In this document: positions 15,540 through 23,677 of the stretch, one piece after another
Layout: each line of letters begins with the position of its first letter
Numbering within the stretch: the stretch's first letter is position 1
NCBI RefSeq assembly: GCF_001311845.1
Contig: NZ_BBCC01000051.1
Span: 1 to 33,374, forward strand
Direction of reading: 5' to 3'
DNA: 33,374 bases
From: Desulfosarcina cetonica JCM 12296
GTDB taxonomy: Bacteria; Desulfobacterota; Desulfobacteria; Desulfobacterales; Desulfosarcinaceae
The notes under the pieces: model-generated
What the model saw: the letters and a program-made list of their open reading frames with translations, nothing else
The model's database searches: none
What the model was told of the DNA's origin: nothing
Translations under genes and position numbers: made by a program

Positions 15540-18167
15540 CTATCCGAAAATCAAATAACGCGCCTCGGCCGAAAGCTGCATGGCCACGTCGGGCGGTATG
15601 CTTTCGGCCATGTTGGCCAACATGGTCTTGCTTTTATAATCGCCCATCATCTCATTACGACAGCGCTTGAGTTCCTTCTGGTTTGCCCCGCGCAGATGGA
15701 TCGTGTCGACAAGGGCCTCCACCATCGCGGCAAGCACCTGGGTCGACGAATCCAGATGCGGTAGCAGACTGTCTTCCCAGTCGTCGAATTCCTCCTCATC
15801 GTCGTCATCATCCATGTCTGCCAGGCCCGAGCAGATCGGGCAGTTGCATGGCGAATCGAGCATTCTGAAATCGAAGTGTTCCAGTGCGGCGCGCAGCGGT
15901 CCCCCGACCGATCGGGCGAGCCGCCGGGCCGCGCTACGAAACAGCTCCTTGTGTCTTGAGGGTACTTCGTCAATGAGGGCAATAAACGCGTCGGCCGTCG
16001 ATCGGGACAAACCGGTGCTGTGCCGGATCACCATCTGATAGAACCGGAAAAGAGCCAGATACGGCCCGGCGGTATGTTTCAGGCGGCGTTGAATTTCCTT
16101 GAGGCACAAATCCTCGGCGTGCGTTTCGACCAAAGCCTCCATCACCGGAAGGACATCCTCATCGCCGAGGGGCTCGAAAATCTTTTTGTAGCGGCTGGTG
16201 AAGATGTCAAGCCATGCCGCCCGCCCAAAGCCTGCCGGCAAGATGTCGACATCGGGCAACAGCAAATGGCGCATCGCTTTGGAGGTCAATGTGCCGACGG
16301 TTGCCGTACGGCTACGGAAACACTGCTCCAGGCATTTGTTCCGGGCCCGGTTCCAGGATTCGGGACGTTGCTGTCGGTTGATTTCCAGGATGCCCAGCGT
16401 GCCGAGCTGTTCGGCGGCGGAGAGGGGGGCCGTATGCCGGTCGACGATCGACGCCAGGGTCTCTTTTTTCCCGGAAGGCGTGCCATCATCGAAAAGGGAC
16501 AGTTGGCCGGTATGCGCCATTTCGAATAGAATGTGGCGGGCTGCCACCAGGGCGCTGAGCTTTCGAGCGTTCAGGGCGTCGACCTTTTCCAGGTCCGCCT
16601 TGACCAGATGAAATTTAGCGCGCTTCAAGTTGGTGTCGATCGATCTGAGAAGGGTCAGGGCATGCATTTCCCTGACCTGCTCGTCGTGAGGTGCCCGCCG
16701 TTCCGCTTCCCGGAGATAGGTTTCGGCCTTGCGCAGGGCGTTTTTTCCCAGATAGAGCTTGGATAGGGCGATGCAGGCCGCCGGGTCGTCGGGGTGCTGG
16801 TCCACCAGCTTCAGCAGCCCGGTCTCTTTCAGGCGTTTGGCCTTGCGGGACGTACTTGGCAGTCGATTCAAAAGGTCGTGAGCCTGAACGTTGTGCGGGT
16901 CCAGCTCGATGGACCTGAGAACGATTTCCAGCAGCACGTCTTCCGGATCGTCGGATGTCGCGCCCAGACGATCCAGTTCGCCTTGCGCAAACCGGCTGGT
17001 GTAGACCGCCTCATATGTCATCCCCCGGTCGGCAACCCATTTCACCGAGGTTGAAAGCACCATGGACGTGGCCACGGCACGATCCGCGGGGTCGGGAAAT
17101 TCCGTTTCGAGAAAATCGAGGTAGGCGTCCGTGTCCGCAAAATAATCACCAAATGCCAGGAATTGGAACTTGGCGGCGACGGCCTCTCCGCGCGGACCGG
17201 GGAGTAAGGTTTCGGCCATGTTAACGAAATCGTATACATCCAGGTTTTGTTCAGATGCCAGGGGCAGAAGCATGTAAAGGAGCTGCTCGATGGCGGGTAT
17301 CGGATCCTGCGGATAAATCGCCTGGGCCATCCGCTTGACGATTCGGGCGGCGCCGTGGACATCGGCGTTTCTTAGGCGTTGTACGAGAAAGCGGTTTTGC
17401 TCGGTGGTTAGGGACTGGCCCTGCCACAAGGGAGAAATCCGGTCAGGGGCGCTTTTCAGACATTCCATCAAAGGGTGAAGCGGAAAACGATCGGGAATCA
17501 TCGCCAGGGCGCGCCGCATGCCGTCATCGTCTTCCTGGTAGAAGCAAACCATGGCCCGGCACAGCAGTTTGACCGGAGCCAGGGGGGAGCGGCGGCTGAC
17601 CGGCTTCAGGCAATCCAGGGCCGATTCCCAGTCGGCCGCGTCCATCAGCCGGGCGGCTTCCTGGAACATCGGCAGGTCGGGCTTCAGCAGTGCCGTGTCG
17701 GCCAATTGGCTGGCGGCCTGCCAGTCATCCGTTTCCAAAAGAATGCCGGTAATGATCGTTTCCGCCTCGCTGACCGGCTGGTGGCCATGCGCCAGATATG
17801 TGTTGTAAAGGGAAACGGCGTTTTGCAATCCGGTCGACGCGAGGAAAAAAAGGAGGTCCGCAGCTTCCAGGGCTGCCACCTCGGGCCGATATTGGCAAAC
17901 CTGGAGGTGTACCGCCTCGGCCTCCTTCAGCATCCCTTTTTGGCGTAATTGCATTTCCCTGAGGGCGTAAGCCCGGACCAGCAGGTGCTGGACCTCGGTG
18001 TCGCCCGGGGCTTTCTGCTGCACCAGCTTCAACGATTTGATCGCGTCGCGATAATTTCCCTTGGCCAGCAAGGCCTCGCCTTTTTGCCTCAATTGGCCGG
18101 CCGGCATTTTTTGCAGGTTTTGATTGGCCTCTTTGCGCGCTTTGCGGCTTTTGTTTTTTTTTGCCAT
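15540..18167 (-). CDS. Large TPR-repeat protein heading the chaperone operon
   Basis: 875 residues, cytoplasmic by sequence (no signal peptide; a very basic start MAKKNKSRKARKEANQN). TPR-like helix pairs are clear at about 30-115 (ALLAKGNYRDAIKSLKLVQQ) and 440-510 (ALSKLYLGKNALRKAETYLREAE, split here at LYLGKN). Near residue 800 there is a CNCPIC cysteine cluster followed by a run of Asp and Glu. The C-terminus ends LSAEARYLIFG. TPR proteins often dock on Hsp70 tails or carry clients. It is the first and largest gene of the five-gene operon and its partner role is inferred from that. I do not recognise a named family. Confidence 0.8.
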   Translation of the reverse strand: MAKKNKSRKARKEANQNLQKMPAGQLRQKGEALLAKGNYRDAIKSLKLVQQKAPGDTEVQHLLVRAYALREMQLRQKGMLKEAEAVHLQVCQYRPEVAALEAADLLFFLASTGLQNAVSLYNTYLAHGHQPVSEAETIITGILLETDDWQAASQLADTALLKPDLPMFQEAARLMDAADWESALDCLKPVSRRSPLAPVKLLCRAMVCFYQEDDDGMRRALAMIPDRFPLHPLMECLKSAPDRISPLWQGQSLTTEQNRFLVQRLRNADVHGAARIVKRMAQAIYPQDPIPAIEQLLYMLLPLASEQNLDVYDFVNMAETLLPGPRGEAVAAKFQFLAFGDYFADTDAYLDFLETEFPDPADRAVATSMVLSTSVKWVADRGMTYEAVYTSRFAQGELDRLGATSDDPEDVLLEIVLRSIELDPHNVQAHDLLNRLPSTSRKAKRLKETGLLKLVDQHPDDPAACIALSKLYLGKNALRKAETYLREAERRAPHDEQVREMHALTLLRSIDTNLKRAKFHLVKADLEKVDALNARKLSALVAARHILFEMAHTGQLSLFDDGTPSGKKETLASIVDRHTAPLSAAEQLGTLGILEINRQQRPESWNRARNKCLEQCFRSRTATVGTLTSKAMRHLLLPDVDILPAGFGRAAWLDIFTSRYKKIFEPLGDEDVLPVMEALVETHAEDLCLKEIQRRLKHTAGPYLALFRFYQMVIRHSTGLSRSTADAFIALIDEVPSRHKELFRSAARRLARSVGGPLRAALEHFDFRMLDSPCNCPICSGLADMDDDDDEEEFDDWEDSLLPHLDSSTQVLAAMVEALVDTIHLRGANQKELKRCRNEMMGDYKSKTMLANMAESIPPDVAMQLSAEARYLIFG

Positions 18168-18342
18168 CGCTTGTTCTTGGAAATGCTAAACGAGAGTGAC
18201 GATTCAATGGGGGACAAACAAAAATCAGAATATGGCTGGAGTGCATCTGGATGTCAACCGGGAAAATCTGGATGTCATCTGAAATGGGCGCAATCATTTT
18301 GAATTACATTTTGGTTTTCATCATCAACGCGCCTTAACATGC

Positions 18343-18373
18343 CGGCCGGCAGAATCGTGAGGACTGCCGGCCG
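18343..18373 (-). terminator. GC-rich hairpin after the receptor remnant
   Basis: CGGCCGGCAG (18343-18352) pairs with CTGCCGGCCG (18364-18373) across an 11-nt loop, 9 bp after the TonB-dependent receptor stop on the minus strand. No T tract follows. Apart from this, the 215-bp gap to the chaperone operon holds only that operon's presumed promoter. Confidence 0.5.
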
Positions 18374-18382
18374 ATGCATGGA

Positions 18383-19057
18383 TCAAATGTCGAAACGCAA
18401 GGACACGTAATACGCCCGCGGATTACTGCTCATGTATTGGTTGGCGCCGCTCCAATAGCCCACATACTCGGCGTAGGTCTCGTCGAAGAGGTTTTTGACA
18501 TCAAAGGAGAGCGTCCATTTCTTGGCGAAGGTATGATACAGGGTCAGATCCGTGGTTCGGAAGCCATCATAGCTGTGATCGTTGGTGGTGTCCGTGTACC
18601 ATTTGCCCACGTCGGTGTACCAGATGCGCGCTCCCGTGCCGAAGGGTGCCTCGTATTGCAGCCCGACCTTTTCCCTCGTCAATGGTTGCGTATCAGCGCC
18701 GAGATCAAGGCTTGCGGATCCTTAAGGAGGGAGGCGTACTTTTGCGTACGCCGCAGTGACGAAGGATTCGCGTACGCCGATATCGGTGCTGATCCGTGAC
18801 CATTACTCCTTCCAGGTCCACGTGGTGATATTGGCCGTGGGGTTCGATCCGTGAGGCGCCGATGTTCAGGTGCTCGCTGACGAAATAGACATGATCGAGG
18901 TTGATCAGCCAGGCCCAGGGGGCGTCGCCCCGGGGGCCGCAGCCGGTCTTGCCGTCCCATTGGGCCAGCTTCCAGTAGCCGATAGCCTCGGCCTCGGAGC
19001 CGGCGTTGATGGCTTGATCGAAGTAGGCGTCCACACTGGCGTTAAGATAAAAGCCGC
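18383..19057 (-). pseudogene. TonB-dependent receptor, C-terminal remnant interrupted by a repeat element
   Basis: Only the last part of an outer-membrane beta barrel remains. One piece (about 18800-19057) reads FYLNASVDAYFDQAINAGS and later INLDHVYFVSEHLNIGAS. The other (18383-18690) reads VGLQYEAPFGTGARIWYTD, FDVKNLFDETYAEYVGYW and ends VSLRFDI, a typical receptor C-terminus. A repeat of about 100 bp separates them and breaks the frame. The plug domain, TonB box and signal peptide are missing, and the remnant runs into the end of tonB with no start codon of its own. The original substrate cannot be told. Confidence 0.75.
18692..18793. repeat. Diverged copy of the dispersed element inside the receptor gene
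   Basis: The core is shared with the copy at 6183-6305: GAGATCAAGGCTTGCG, GGAGGCGTACTT, GCAGTGACGAAGGAT and GATATCGG. The tips differ from other copies, reading ATCAGCGCCGAGATC and GATATCGGTGCTGAT, which are still inverted (13 of 15 positions). This suggests the termini changed by compensating mutations or that this is a subfamily. Confidence 0.75.
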
Positions 19058-19777
19058 TCAGGTCAGCTCGAAGACGATGGTCAGTTCCAGGGGCAGGTCG
19101 CCCTTGAAGAGGTTGGCCGGCGGCCGGGGGAAGGGCGCCGCGCGCTCGACCGCGTCCAGGGCGGCCATGTTCAGGGAGCTGTTGCGGGTGCCCTTGGTCA
19201 CGGCAAGATCGCGGATCGAGCCGTCGCTTGACAGAACGAAACGGATTGTCACGCGGCCCTCGATACTGCGGGCCTTGGCCGCCTCGGGATAGCGCTTGCG
19301 GCTTTCGATTTTCAGGCGCACCATATCCAGGTAGCTGGTGGTGGTCATGTAGTCGCCGGCGGCCAGGCCGGCCTGGGGGGTGGCTGTCCAGGCGGCGCTG
19401 TCCACCCCGGGGGTCTGGGGAATATCCGGGGCCTGGATGCCCTCCATGAGCGTGTCGGGGAGATTGCTATTGACCGGTGCCATGGCCAGGGGTTTGAAGC
19501 GGGGTACGGGACGGGCCACGGCCCTGATTTGTTTGACTTGATTCTGGGGTTCGGGCATCTTGGGTCGGAGGCGCGGCCGGGGAATGGTGCGCGCCGCCGG
19601 CTGGACCACGTTCTTGAGGGTCATCTCGATGTAGGAAATTGCCCGCGTGCGATAGATGCCGGCGAAGTGGATGCAGAGTACGGCATGGATCGCCACGGAG
19701 ACGATCACCAGGCCGCGCAGCAGCCAGTTGGGGCCCTGTAGATGGTCCATTGGCGTCAACTCCAGGGAAGCTTCCAT
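19058..19777 (-). CDS. tonB: TonB-family energy-transducing protein
   Basis: 239 residues: a short cytoplasmic start, one transmembrane helix (about 22-42, LVIVSVAIHAVLCIHFAGIY), a proline- and arginine-rich periplasmic stretch (about 60-130) and a TonB C-terminal domain (about 150-239). The last contains KRYPEAAKARSIEGRVTIRF, VLSSDGSIRDLAV and ALDAVERAAPFPRPP. It carries inner-membrane proton-motive force to outer-membrane receptors. The start at 19777 is supported by an AAGGAG site lying in the last codons of exbD. It follows exbB and exbD in one operon; the receptor it would serve here has decayed. Confidence 0.9.
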   Translation of the reverse strand: MEASLELTPMDHLQGPNWLLRGLVIVSVAIHAVLCIHFAGIYRTRAISYIEMTLKNVVQPAARTIPRPRLRPKMPEPQNQVKQIRAVARPVPRFKPLAMAPVNSNLPDTLMEGIQAPDIPQTPGVDSAAWTATPQAGLAAGDYMTTTSYLDMVRLKIESRKRYPEAAKARSIEGRVTIRFVLSSDGSIRDLAVTKGTRNSSLNMAALDAVERAAPFPRPPANLFKGDLPLELTIVFELT

Positions 19778-19781
19778 GGGA

Positions 19782-20187
19782 TTACAGCTCCTTTTCGGTG
19801 GCCAGGCAGAGCCGGCCGGCGCCGGCGCTTGGCGATGTCCATGACCTTGACGGCCCTGTTGAGGATTACCGTGCGGTCGGCGCGTACGACCACCAGTTCA
19901 TCGGCGCGGCCGCCGATTTTTTCCTTGAGCCGGTCGAAGAGCCGGTCCAGGGGCAGCATCTCCTCGCCGATGAAGGCCTGGCCCTGGGCGTCCACGTAGA
20001 TGGTGATGGTCTCCTCGGTCTGGGGCGCGGCGGCGCGGGCCTGGGGCAGCTTGATCTTGATGCCTTCGTCGACCATGAAGTTGGTGGTGAGCAGAAAGTA
20101 GATCAGCAGCATGAAGACGATGTCGATCAGCGAGGTGATGGGAAACTGCACCGCGTAGCGGGATTTTCGTCGGGCATGCGTAAACAT
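19782..20187 (-). CDS. exbD: ExbD/TolR-family protein, probable frameshift near the C-terminus
   Basis: About 134 residues if the frame is corrected. One N-terminal helix (ITSLIDIVFMLLIYFLLTT) carries the conserved Asp that conducts protons in ExbD/TolR. The periplasmic domain follows with ITIYVDAQGQAFIGEEMLP and VVVRADRTV. After VKVMDIAK the frame as given runs on to a stop at 19756, with an arginine-rich tail unlike the family. The frame offset by one gives AGAGRLCLATEKEL and a TAA at 19782, right where the tonB ribosome site lies. An extra base near 19826-19830 is the simplest explanation. Confidence 0.88.
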
Positions 20188-20200
20188 GGGGATGTCTCCT

Positions 20201-20815
20201 TCAGCCGTGCAGACGGGCGCCGACGGCCTTGAGAAAGGTCACGCCGCCGTCCCGGAGTTGGGCCTCGTAACGGTCCACGCGGGCGCTCAGGTAGCTGTGG
20301 GCCACCATGGTGGGCAGGGCCACGGCCAGGCCCAGGGCCGTGGTCAGCATGGCTTCCCAGATACCGCCGGCCAGAACGGCGGCATTGACCTTGCCGCCCA
20401 TTTCCTGGATGACCATGAAGGCCTTGATCATGCCCATCACCGTGCCCAGCAGGCCCAAGAGCGGGGTGATGTTGCCGATGGTGGCCAGGGCCTGGAGATA
20501 GCGGGAGAGATCGCGGGTTTCCGTGTCGGTGGCATGCCCGAGCACGGCCTCGAGGGTCTCGCGATCCTGGTCCTTGACCTCCATGGCCTGGGTCAAGACG
20601 CGGCCCATGGGTGAGGGATCCTGGCTGGCCAGGGCATAGGCCTGTTGGTCTTCGCCTTTTTTCAGAAGCTGGATGATGCCGCCGACCAGCCCGTTGCCCC
20701 GGATACGGACCCGGCCGAGGCGGACGAGACGTTCCAGAAACAGGGCCAGGGCGATCACCGAGCAGAGCAGGATCGGGCCGACCAGAACGCCGCCCTTGGC
20801 AAGTAGTTCGAACAT
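20201..20815 (-). CDS. exbB: MotA/TolQ/ExbB-family proton channel protein
   Basis: 204 residues with three transmembrane segments, the first near residues 7-28 (GGVLVGPILLCSVIALALFL). The hallmark region LATIGNITPLLGLLGTVMGM lies at about 112-131, followed by WEAMLTTALGLAVALPTMVA. ExbB forms the pentameric channel that drives TonB together with ExbD. It starts with an AAGGAG site and lies 13 bp before exbD. The 5' gap toward the calcium-repeat gene contains a second type of inverted-repeat element. Confidence 0.92.
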   Translation of the reverse strand: MFELLAKGGVLVGPILLCSVIALALFLERLVRLGRVRIRGNGLVGGIIQLLKKGEDQQAYALASQDPSPMGRVLTQAMEVKDQDRETLEAVLGHATDTETRDLSRYLQALATIGNITPLLGLLGTVMGMIKAFMVIQEMGGKVNAAVLAGGIWEAMLTTALGLAVALPTMVAHSYLSARVDRYEAQLRDGGVTFLKAVGARLHG

Positions 20816-20903
20816 GGTGTGTGTCTCCTTAACTTTAGGTGGATAGGCTGAAGGCTGAAGCTCGATGGCTGTTGCTTGCCATCCGCGCCTCCTGGATTCT
20901 AAC

Positions 20904-21045
20904 TAATGCCCATCCAGAAATAGGAAAATTTGGTCGAGATCGAGGCGCGCGATTTTTACCGCAGGCATATGGTTGATATTTCGAGGATAAAATTTTTCGC
21001 GGAACATGGATGTCGTGCAAATTGGCCATTTCTGGATGGGCATTA
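20904..21045. repeat. 142-bp element with 18-bp perfect terminal inverted repeats
   Basis: TAATGCCCATCCAGAAAT (20904-20921) is exactly inverted at 21028-21045, and the similarity continues inward for about ten bases (GG-AAATTTG against GGCCAATTTG). The interior is AT-rich with no gene. The right end supplies the TAA stop of the calcium-repeat gene, so insertion may have trimmed that protein. The size and structure suggest a MITE unrelated to the more common family in this window. Confidence 0.8.
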
Positions 21046-22800
21046 ACTGCCTCCGGCCGTTTCGGTGTAATCCGGCGTGCCGTCGAAGTTCAAATCCTTG
21101 GCGCGCTGAAGCAGCGCCTCGGCGTTATCGTAGGTCTCCCACAGGTCCGGCCGACCGTCGCCGTTGGTGTCCTCGGCCAGGCGGGCCAGGTGGCTGTCCT
21201 GGTAGTCGTACCAGATGTCCGGCCGGCCGTCCCGGTCACGATCCTCCTCGGCGTGCACGGCGGTTTCCTTTTCGTCGTAGGTCCAGACCAGGGTGAATTT
21301 CCCGTTCTCGTCGGGCACCTCTTCGCTGCGGGTGAGCTTGCCGTTTTCATCGTAGATCTCCTTGAGATCGAAGTGGCCGTTGCCATTCTCATCCACGCTT
21401 TTCTCGCGCAATACCCCGTCCTTGTAGCAATAGAGGCCCTCGGGCGTGCCGTTCACGTCGCTGTCCAGCTCCATGACCATGGACCAGGGCGGCCGGTCGA
21501 ACCACTGGGTGGTCTCGAACTTGCCGTCAAAGTCACGATCCTGGACGATTTTCTGGCGCTCGGCCCTGCGGTAGAAGACCTTCAGGTCCACCTTGCCGTT
21601 GCCATTGGTGTCCCGCTCCGAGCGCACCAGGGCCGGGCCGCGGTAATATTCCCAGGCATCGACCCGGCCGGAATGATCCGTGTCGCTCTCCACGCGGGTC
21701 TTCTCGCCCTTGGCGTTGAAGAAGATCGTCAGGTCAACGCGGCGGTCCTTGTTGGTGTCCTGGGTCTGGGTGGTGAGCTTGCCCTTCTTGAAGAAGGCGG
21801 TGGTCTCCATGAAGCCGTCACCGTCGCCGTCGCTGACAATCCGCTGTACCACGCCGCCCTGGTAGTGGCGGATACGGTCGATGTGCCCGTTGCAGCGGGT
21901 TTCTTCCTCCACCTTGAGGGGCTGGCCCTTGCCGTCGAAGGTGACGAAGTGATCGTTGGCGCCGTCAAAATTGGTGTCCTTTTCCTCGCGTACCGGTTTG
22001 CCGGCCGCATAGCGCGTGGTCGCATCCACCCGGCCGTCGAAGTTGGTGTCGCGGGTCTGCAGAACCGGCCGGCCCTTTTCAAAATTGATCAGCGTGTCGG
22101 CATGGCCGTCGTTGTTCTCGTCCTTTTCCTGACGGATGATCTCCCCGCCCTTGTAGTGGCGCACGGTTTCGTAGCGGCCGTCGGCGTCCTGGTCGTGGCG
22201 CAAGATGCGCGGCTGGCCCTTTTCATCGAAATCGACCACCCGTTCGATGCGGCCATCGCCGTCGCCATCGGTTTTCTGCTGGACGGGATGGTCGTTCTTG
22301 AAGGTCTGCCAGACGTTGACCTTGCCGTCGGCATCCGTGTCGCGGGTCGAACGGGCCAGCTTGCCGGCCTCGAATTCATGGTGGGTGTCGAAGCGGCCGT
22401 CACCGGTGGTGTCCCGCTCCATGGTCAGGGGCTGCTCCTTTGCATCGAAGCGGATCACCTGTTCCAACCGGCCGGTCTTGATCGCCATGCGCTCATGGCG
22501 CACGCGTTTTTCGTTTTCGAAGATATCGCGGGCGTCCATGGTGCCGTCGTGGTTGCGGTCACTCTCGATGGTACTCAGCTTGCCCTTCCGATAAAGCTGG
22601 ATCTTGTCGAAGCGGCCGTCGGCGTTGCTGTCGATCTCCAGCTTCACCGGGGTGCCGCGGCCGTCCAGAAAGGCCACCTGGTCGATTTTGCCATCCCCGT
22701 CCGTGTCCCGCTCCACGCGCCGCTCTTGCGCCGCTCCGGCCAAAAGGGTTTGAACCAGTAGCCATATCAGACAACAGCTCATCACAATCGGTTGTTTCAC
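21043..22800 (-). CDS. Secreted protein of about 22 calcium-binding-type repeats (DxDxDG)
   Basis: 585 residues. A signal peptide (about 1-23, CCLIWLLVQTLLAGAA) is followed directly by about 22 repeats of 23-26 residues (one longer, about 49). Each has a loop such as ERDTDGDGKID, TRDTNFDGRVD or EEDRDRDGRPD, then a short strand and GKP or GKL. The D-x-D/N-x-D-G-x-x-D loop is that of EF-hand-like and thrombospondin type 3 calcium sites. Each repeat strand ends in an aromatic residue (F or Y). The protein is probably exported and stabilised by calcium. The start is a GTG with a weak site; an ATG seven codons in is possible. It precedes exbB-exbD-tonB on the same strand. The function is unknown. 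Confidence 0.85.
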   Translation of the reverse strand: MKQPIVMSCCLIWLLVQTLLAGAAQERRVERDTDGDGKIDQVAFLDGRGTPVKLEIDSNADGRFDKIQLYRKGKLSTIESDRNHDGTMDARDIFENEKRVRHERMAIKTGRLEQVIRFDAKEQPLTMERDTTGDGRFDTHHEFEAGKLARSTRDTDADGKVNVWQTFKNDHPVQQKTDGDGDGRIERVVDFDEKGQPRILRHDQDADGRYETVRHYKGGEIIRQEKDENNDGHADTLINFEKGRPVLQTRDTNFDGRVDATTRYAAGKPVREEKDTNFDGANDHFVTFDGKGQPLKVEEETRCNGHIDRIRHYQGGVVQRIVSDGDGDGFMETTAFFKKGKLTTQTQDTNKDRRVDLTIFFNAKGEKTRVESDTDHSGRVDAWEYYRGPALVRSERDTNGNGKVDLKVFYRRAERQKIVQDRDFDGKFETTQWFDRPPWSMVMELDSDVNGTPEGLYCYKDGVLREKSVDENGNGHFDLKEIYDENGKLTRSEEVPDENGKFTLVWTYDEKETAVHAEEDRDRDGRPDIWYDYQDSHLARLAEDTNGDGRPDLWETYDNAEALLQRAKDLNFDGTPDYTETAGGS

Positions 22801-22931
22801 GGTAGTTCTCGTTTTTTGAATGAATCATTCCCTGGTACCGAAAGATCGTTATCAGGGACGATAAATGTATGGCGTTATGCCTATCCGAGGCTGATCCCGG
22901 AATTCCCGCAACGTGGGCAACGCCTGGAAAT

Positions 22932-22983
22932 AAAAACGCCACGAAGAAATCGCACGGAGTTCGGTCCGTCCGCCTTCGTGGCG
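22932..22983 (-). terminator. Terminator-like hairpin upstream of the calcium-repeat gene
   Basis: On the minus strand CGCCACGAAG pairs with CTTCGTGGCG over 10 bp and is followed by TTTTT. An inner ACGGA/TCCGT stem is present. It lies about 135 bp before the gene and could attenuate it or end an upstream transcript. The 5' arm shares GCCACGAAGGC with the hairpin at 6741. Confidence 0.55.
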
Positions 22984-23167
22984 CTAATCGGTTTGGAATT
23001 CGATTGTCGTTAGAATTGGGCCAAGCATCTTCATGACGCTGGTATGATTTCAGGCTTACATCAGTCGATTTACATAGGGAAAAACGGGATTGGTGTCAAG
23101 TCTGAGTTTGGACTGGCCGCAAATCGCCGACGGGTACGGCAGGGTGGCGCGGCGTGGCAAGTAAAAT

Positions 23168-23213
23168 GGACGGATGCGTAAAAAGCCCGATATCGGCGTT
23201 ATGCTTCTTCGTT
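23168..23213. repeat. Truncated copy of the dispersed element
   Basis: GGACGGATGCGTAAAAAGCC followed by CGATATCGGCGTTATGC matches one end of the full copy at 25468 almost exactly. The match fades at about 23213, just before the terminator of the HesB-like gene. Only this end is present. Confidence 0.75.
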
Positions 23214-23221
23214 GATAGGCG

Positions 23222-23260
23222 AAAAAAAGCCCCCGGATGGGTGATCCGGGGGCTTTTTTA
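23222..23260. terminator. Strong intrinsic terminator
   Basis: AAAAAAGCCCCCGGAT pairs perfectly with ATCCGGGGGCTTTTTT over a 5-nt loop (23223-23238 with 23244-23259). It has T tracts on both strands. It lies 39 bp after the HesB-like gene's stop and also isolates the calcium-repeat gene from it. Confidence 0.9.
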
Positions 23261-23298
23261 TCGCACGGGAAGACTGCATTGGGTTGTGTGCGGTCGGA

Positions 23299-23613
23299 TT
23301 ACGAAGAACAGCAGCTGCCAGCCGTGCCGCAGCTTTGGCAGCCACCGCTCAGCTCAAGCTTGGAAGAGATGCGGAAGCTTTTGTCGGCGTAGTCGATTTC
23401 TACCGGTTGGGCCTGCTCCAGAAGCGCGCGGTCCATGATGAACTGGAAGCCGCCGGCCTCGTGGACCGCATCCTTATCGCCAATCGTGTCCAGGGCCATG
23501 GCCAACTGCTGGCCGCCGCAGCCCTGGGTGAGAAAAATACGGATGGGTTTGACATCCATGGATTCGAAGTACGCGCTGACCGCCTGGACGGCGGGCTCGG
23601 TGACGTTGATCAT
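23299..23613 (-). CDS. HesB/IscA-like protein with C-terminal Cys-Cys
   Basis: 104 residues. The A-type fold shows MINVTEPAVQAVSAYFE, IRIFLTQGCGGQQLAMAL and FQFIMDRALLEQ, with the first conserved cysteine in QGCGG. The C-terminus reads SGGCQSCGTAGSCCSS and so is much richer in cysteine than IscA. Its shape fits the HesB-like group that includes selenoproteins (TIGR01911), in which a Sec may occupy a C-terminal position; here all are cysteines. A role in holding or delivering iron-sulfur clusters is likely. The ATG at 23613 is chosen by homology, with GGAAAGGAA upstream. Confidence 0.8.
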   Translation of the reverse strand: MINVTEPAVQAVSAYFESMDVKPIRIFLTQGCGGQQLAMALDTIGDKDAVHEAGGFQFIMDRALLEQAQPVEIDYADKSFRISSKLELSGGCQSCGTAGSCCSS

Positions 23614-23677
23614 GGTGCGAGGGTTCCTTTCCAATGGTTATGATGGGTGCGTAATTTTTCTATTTCTGGTGGGTGCG

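Noticed and set aside
21010..22761. A 583-codon open frame on the plus strand opposite the calcium-repeat gene
   Set aside because: It is a mirror of the regular 72-75 bp repeats and high GC of the real gene. It has no signal peptide, no ribosome site and no family features.
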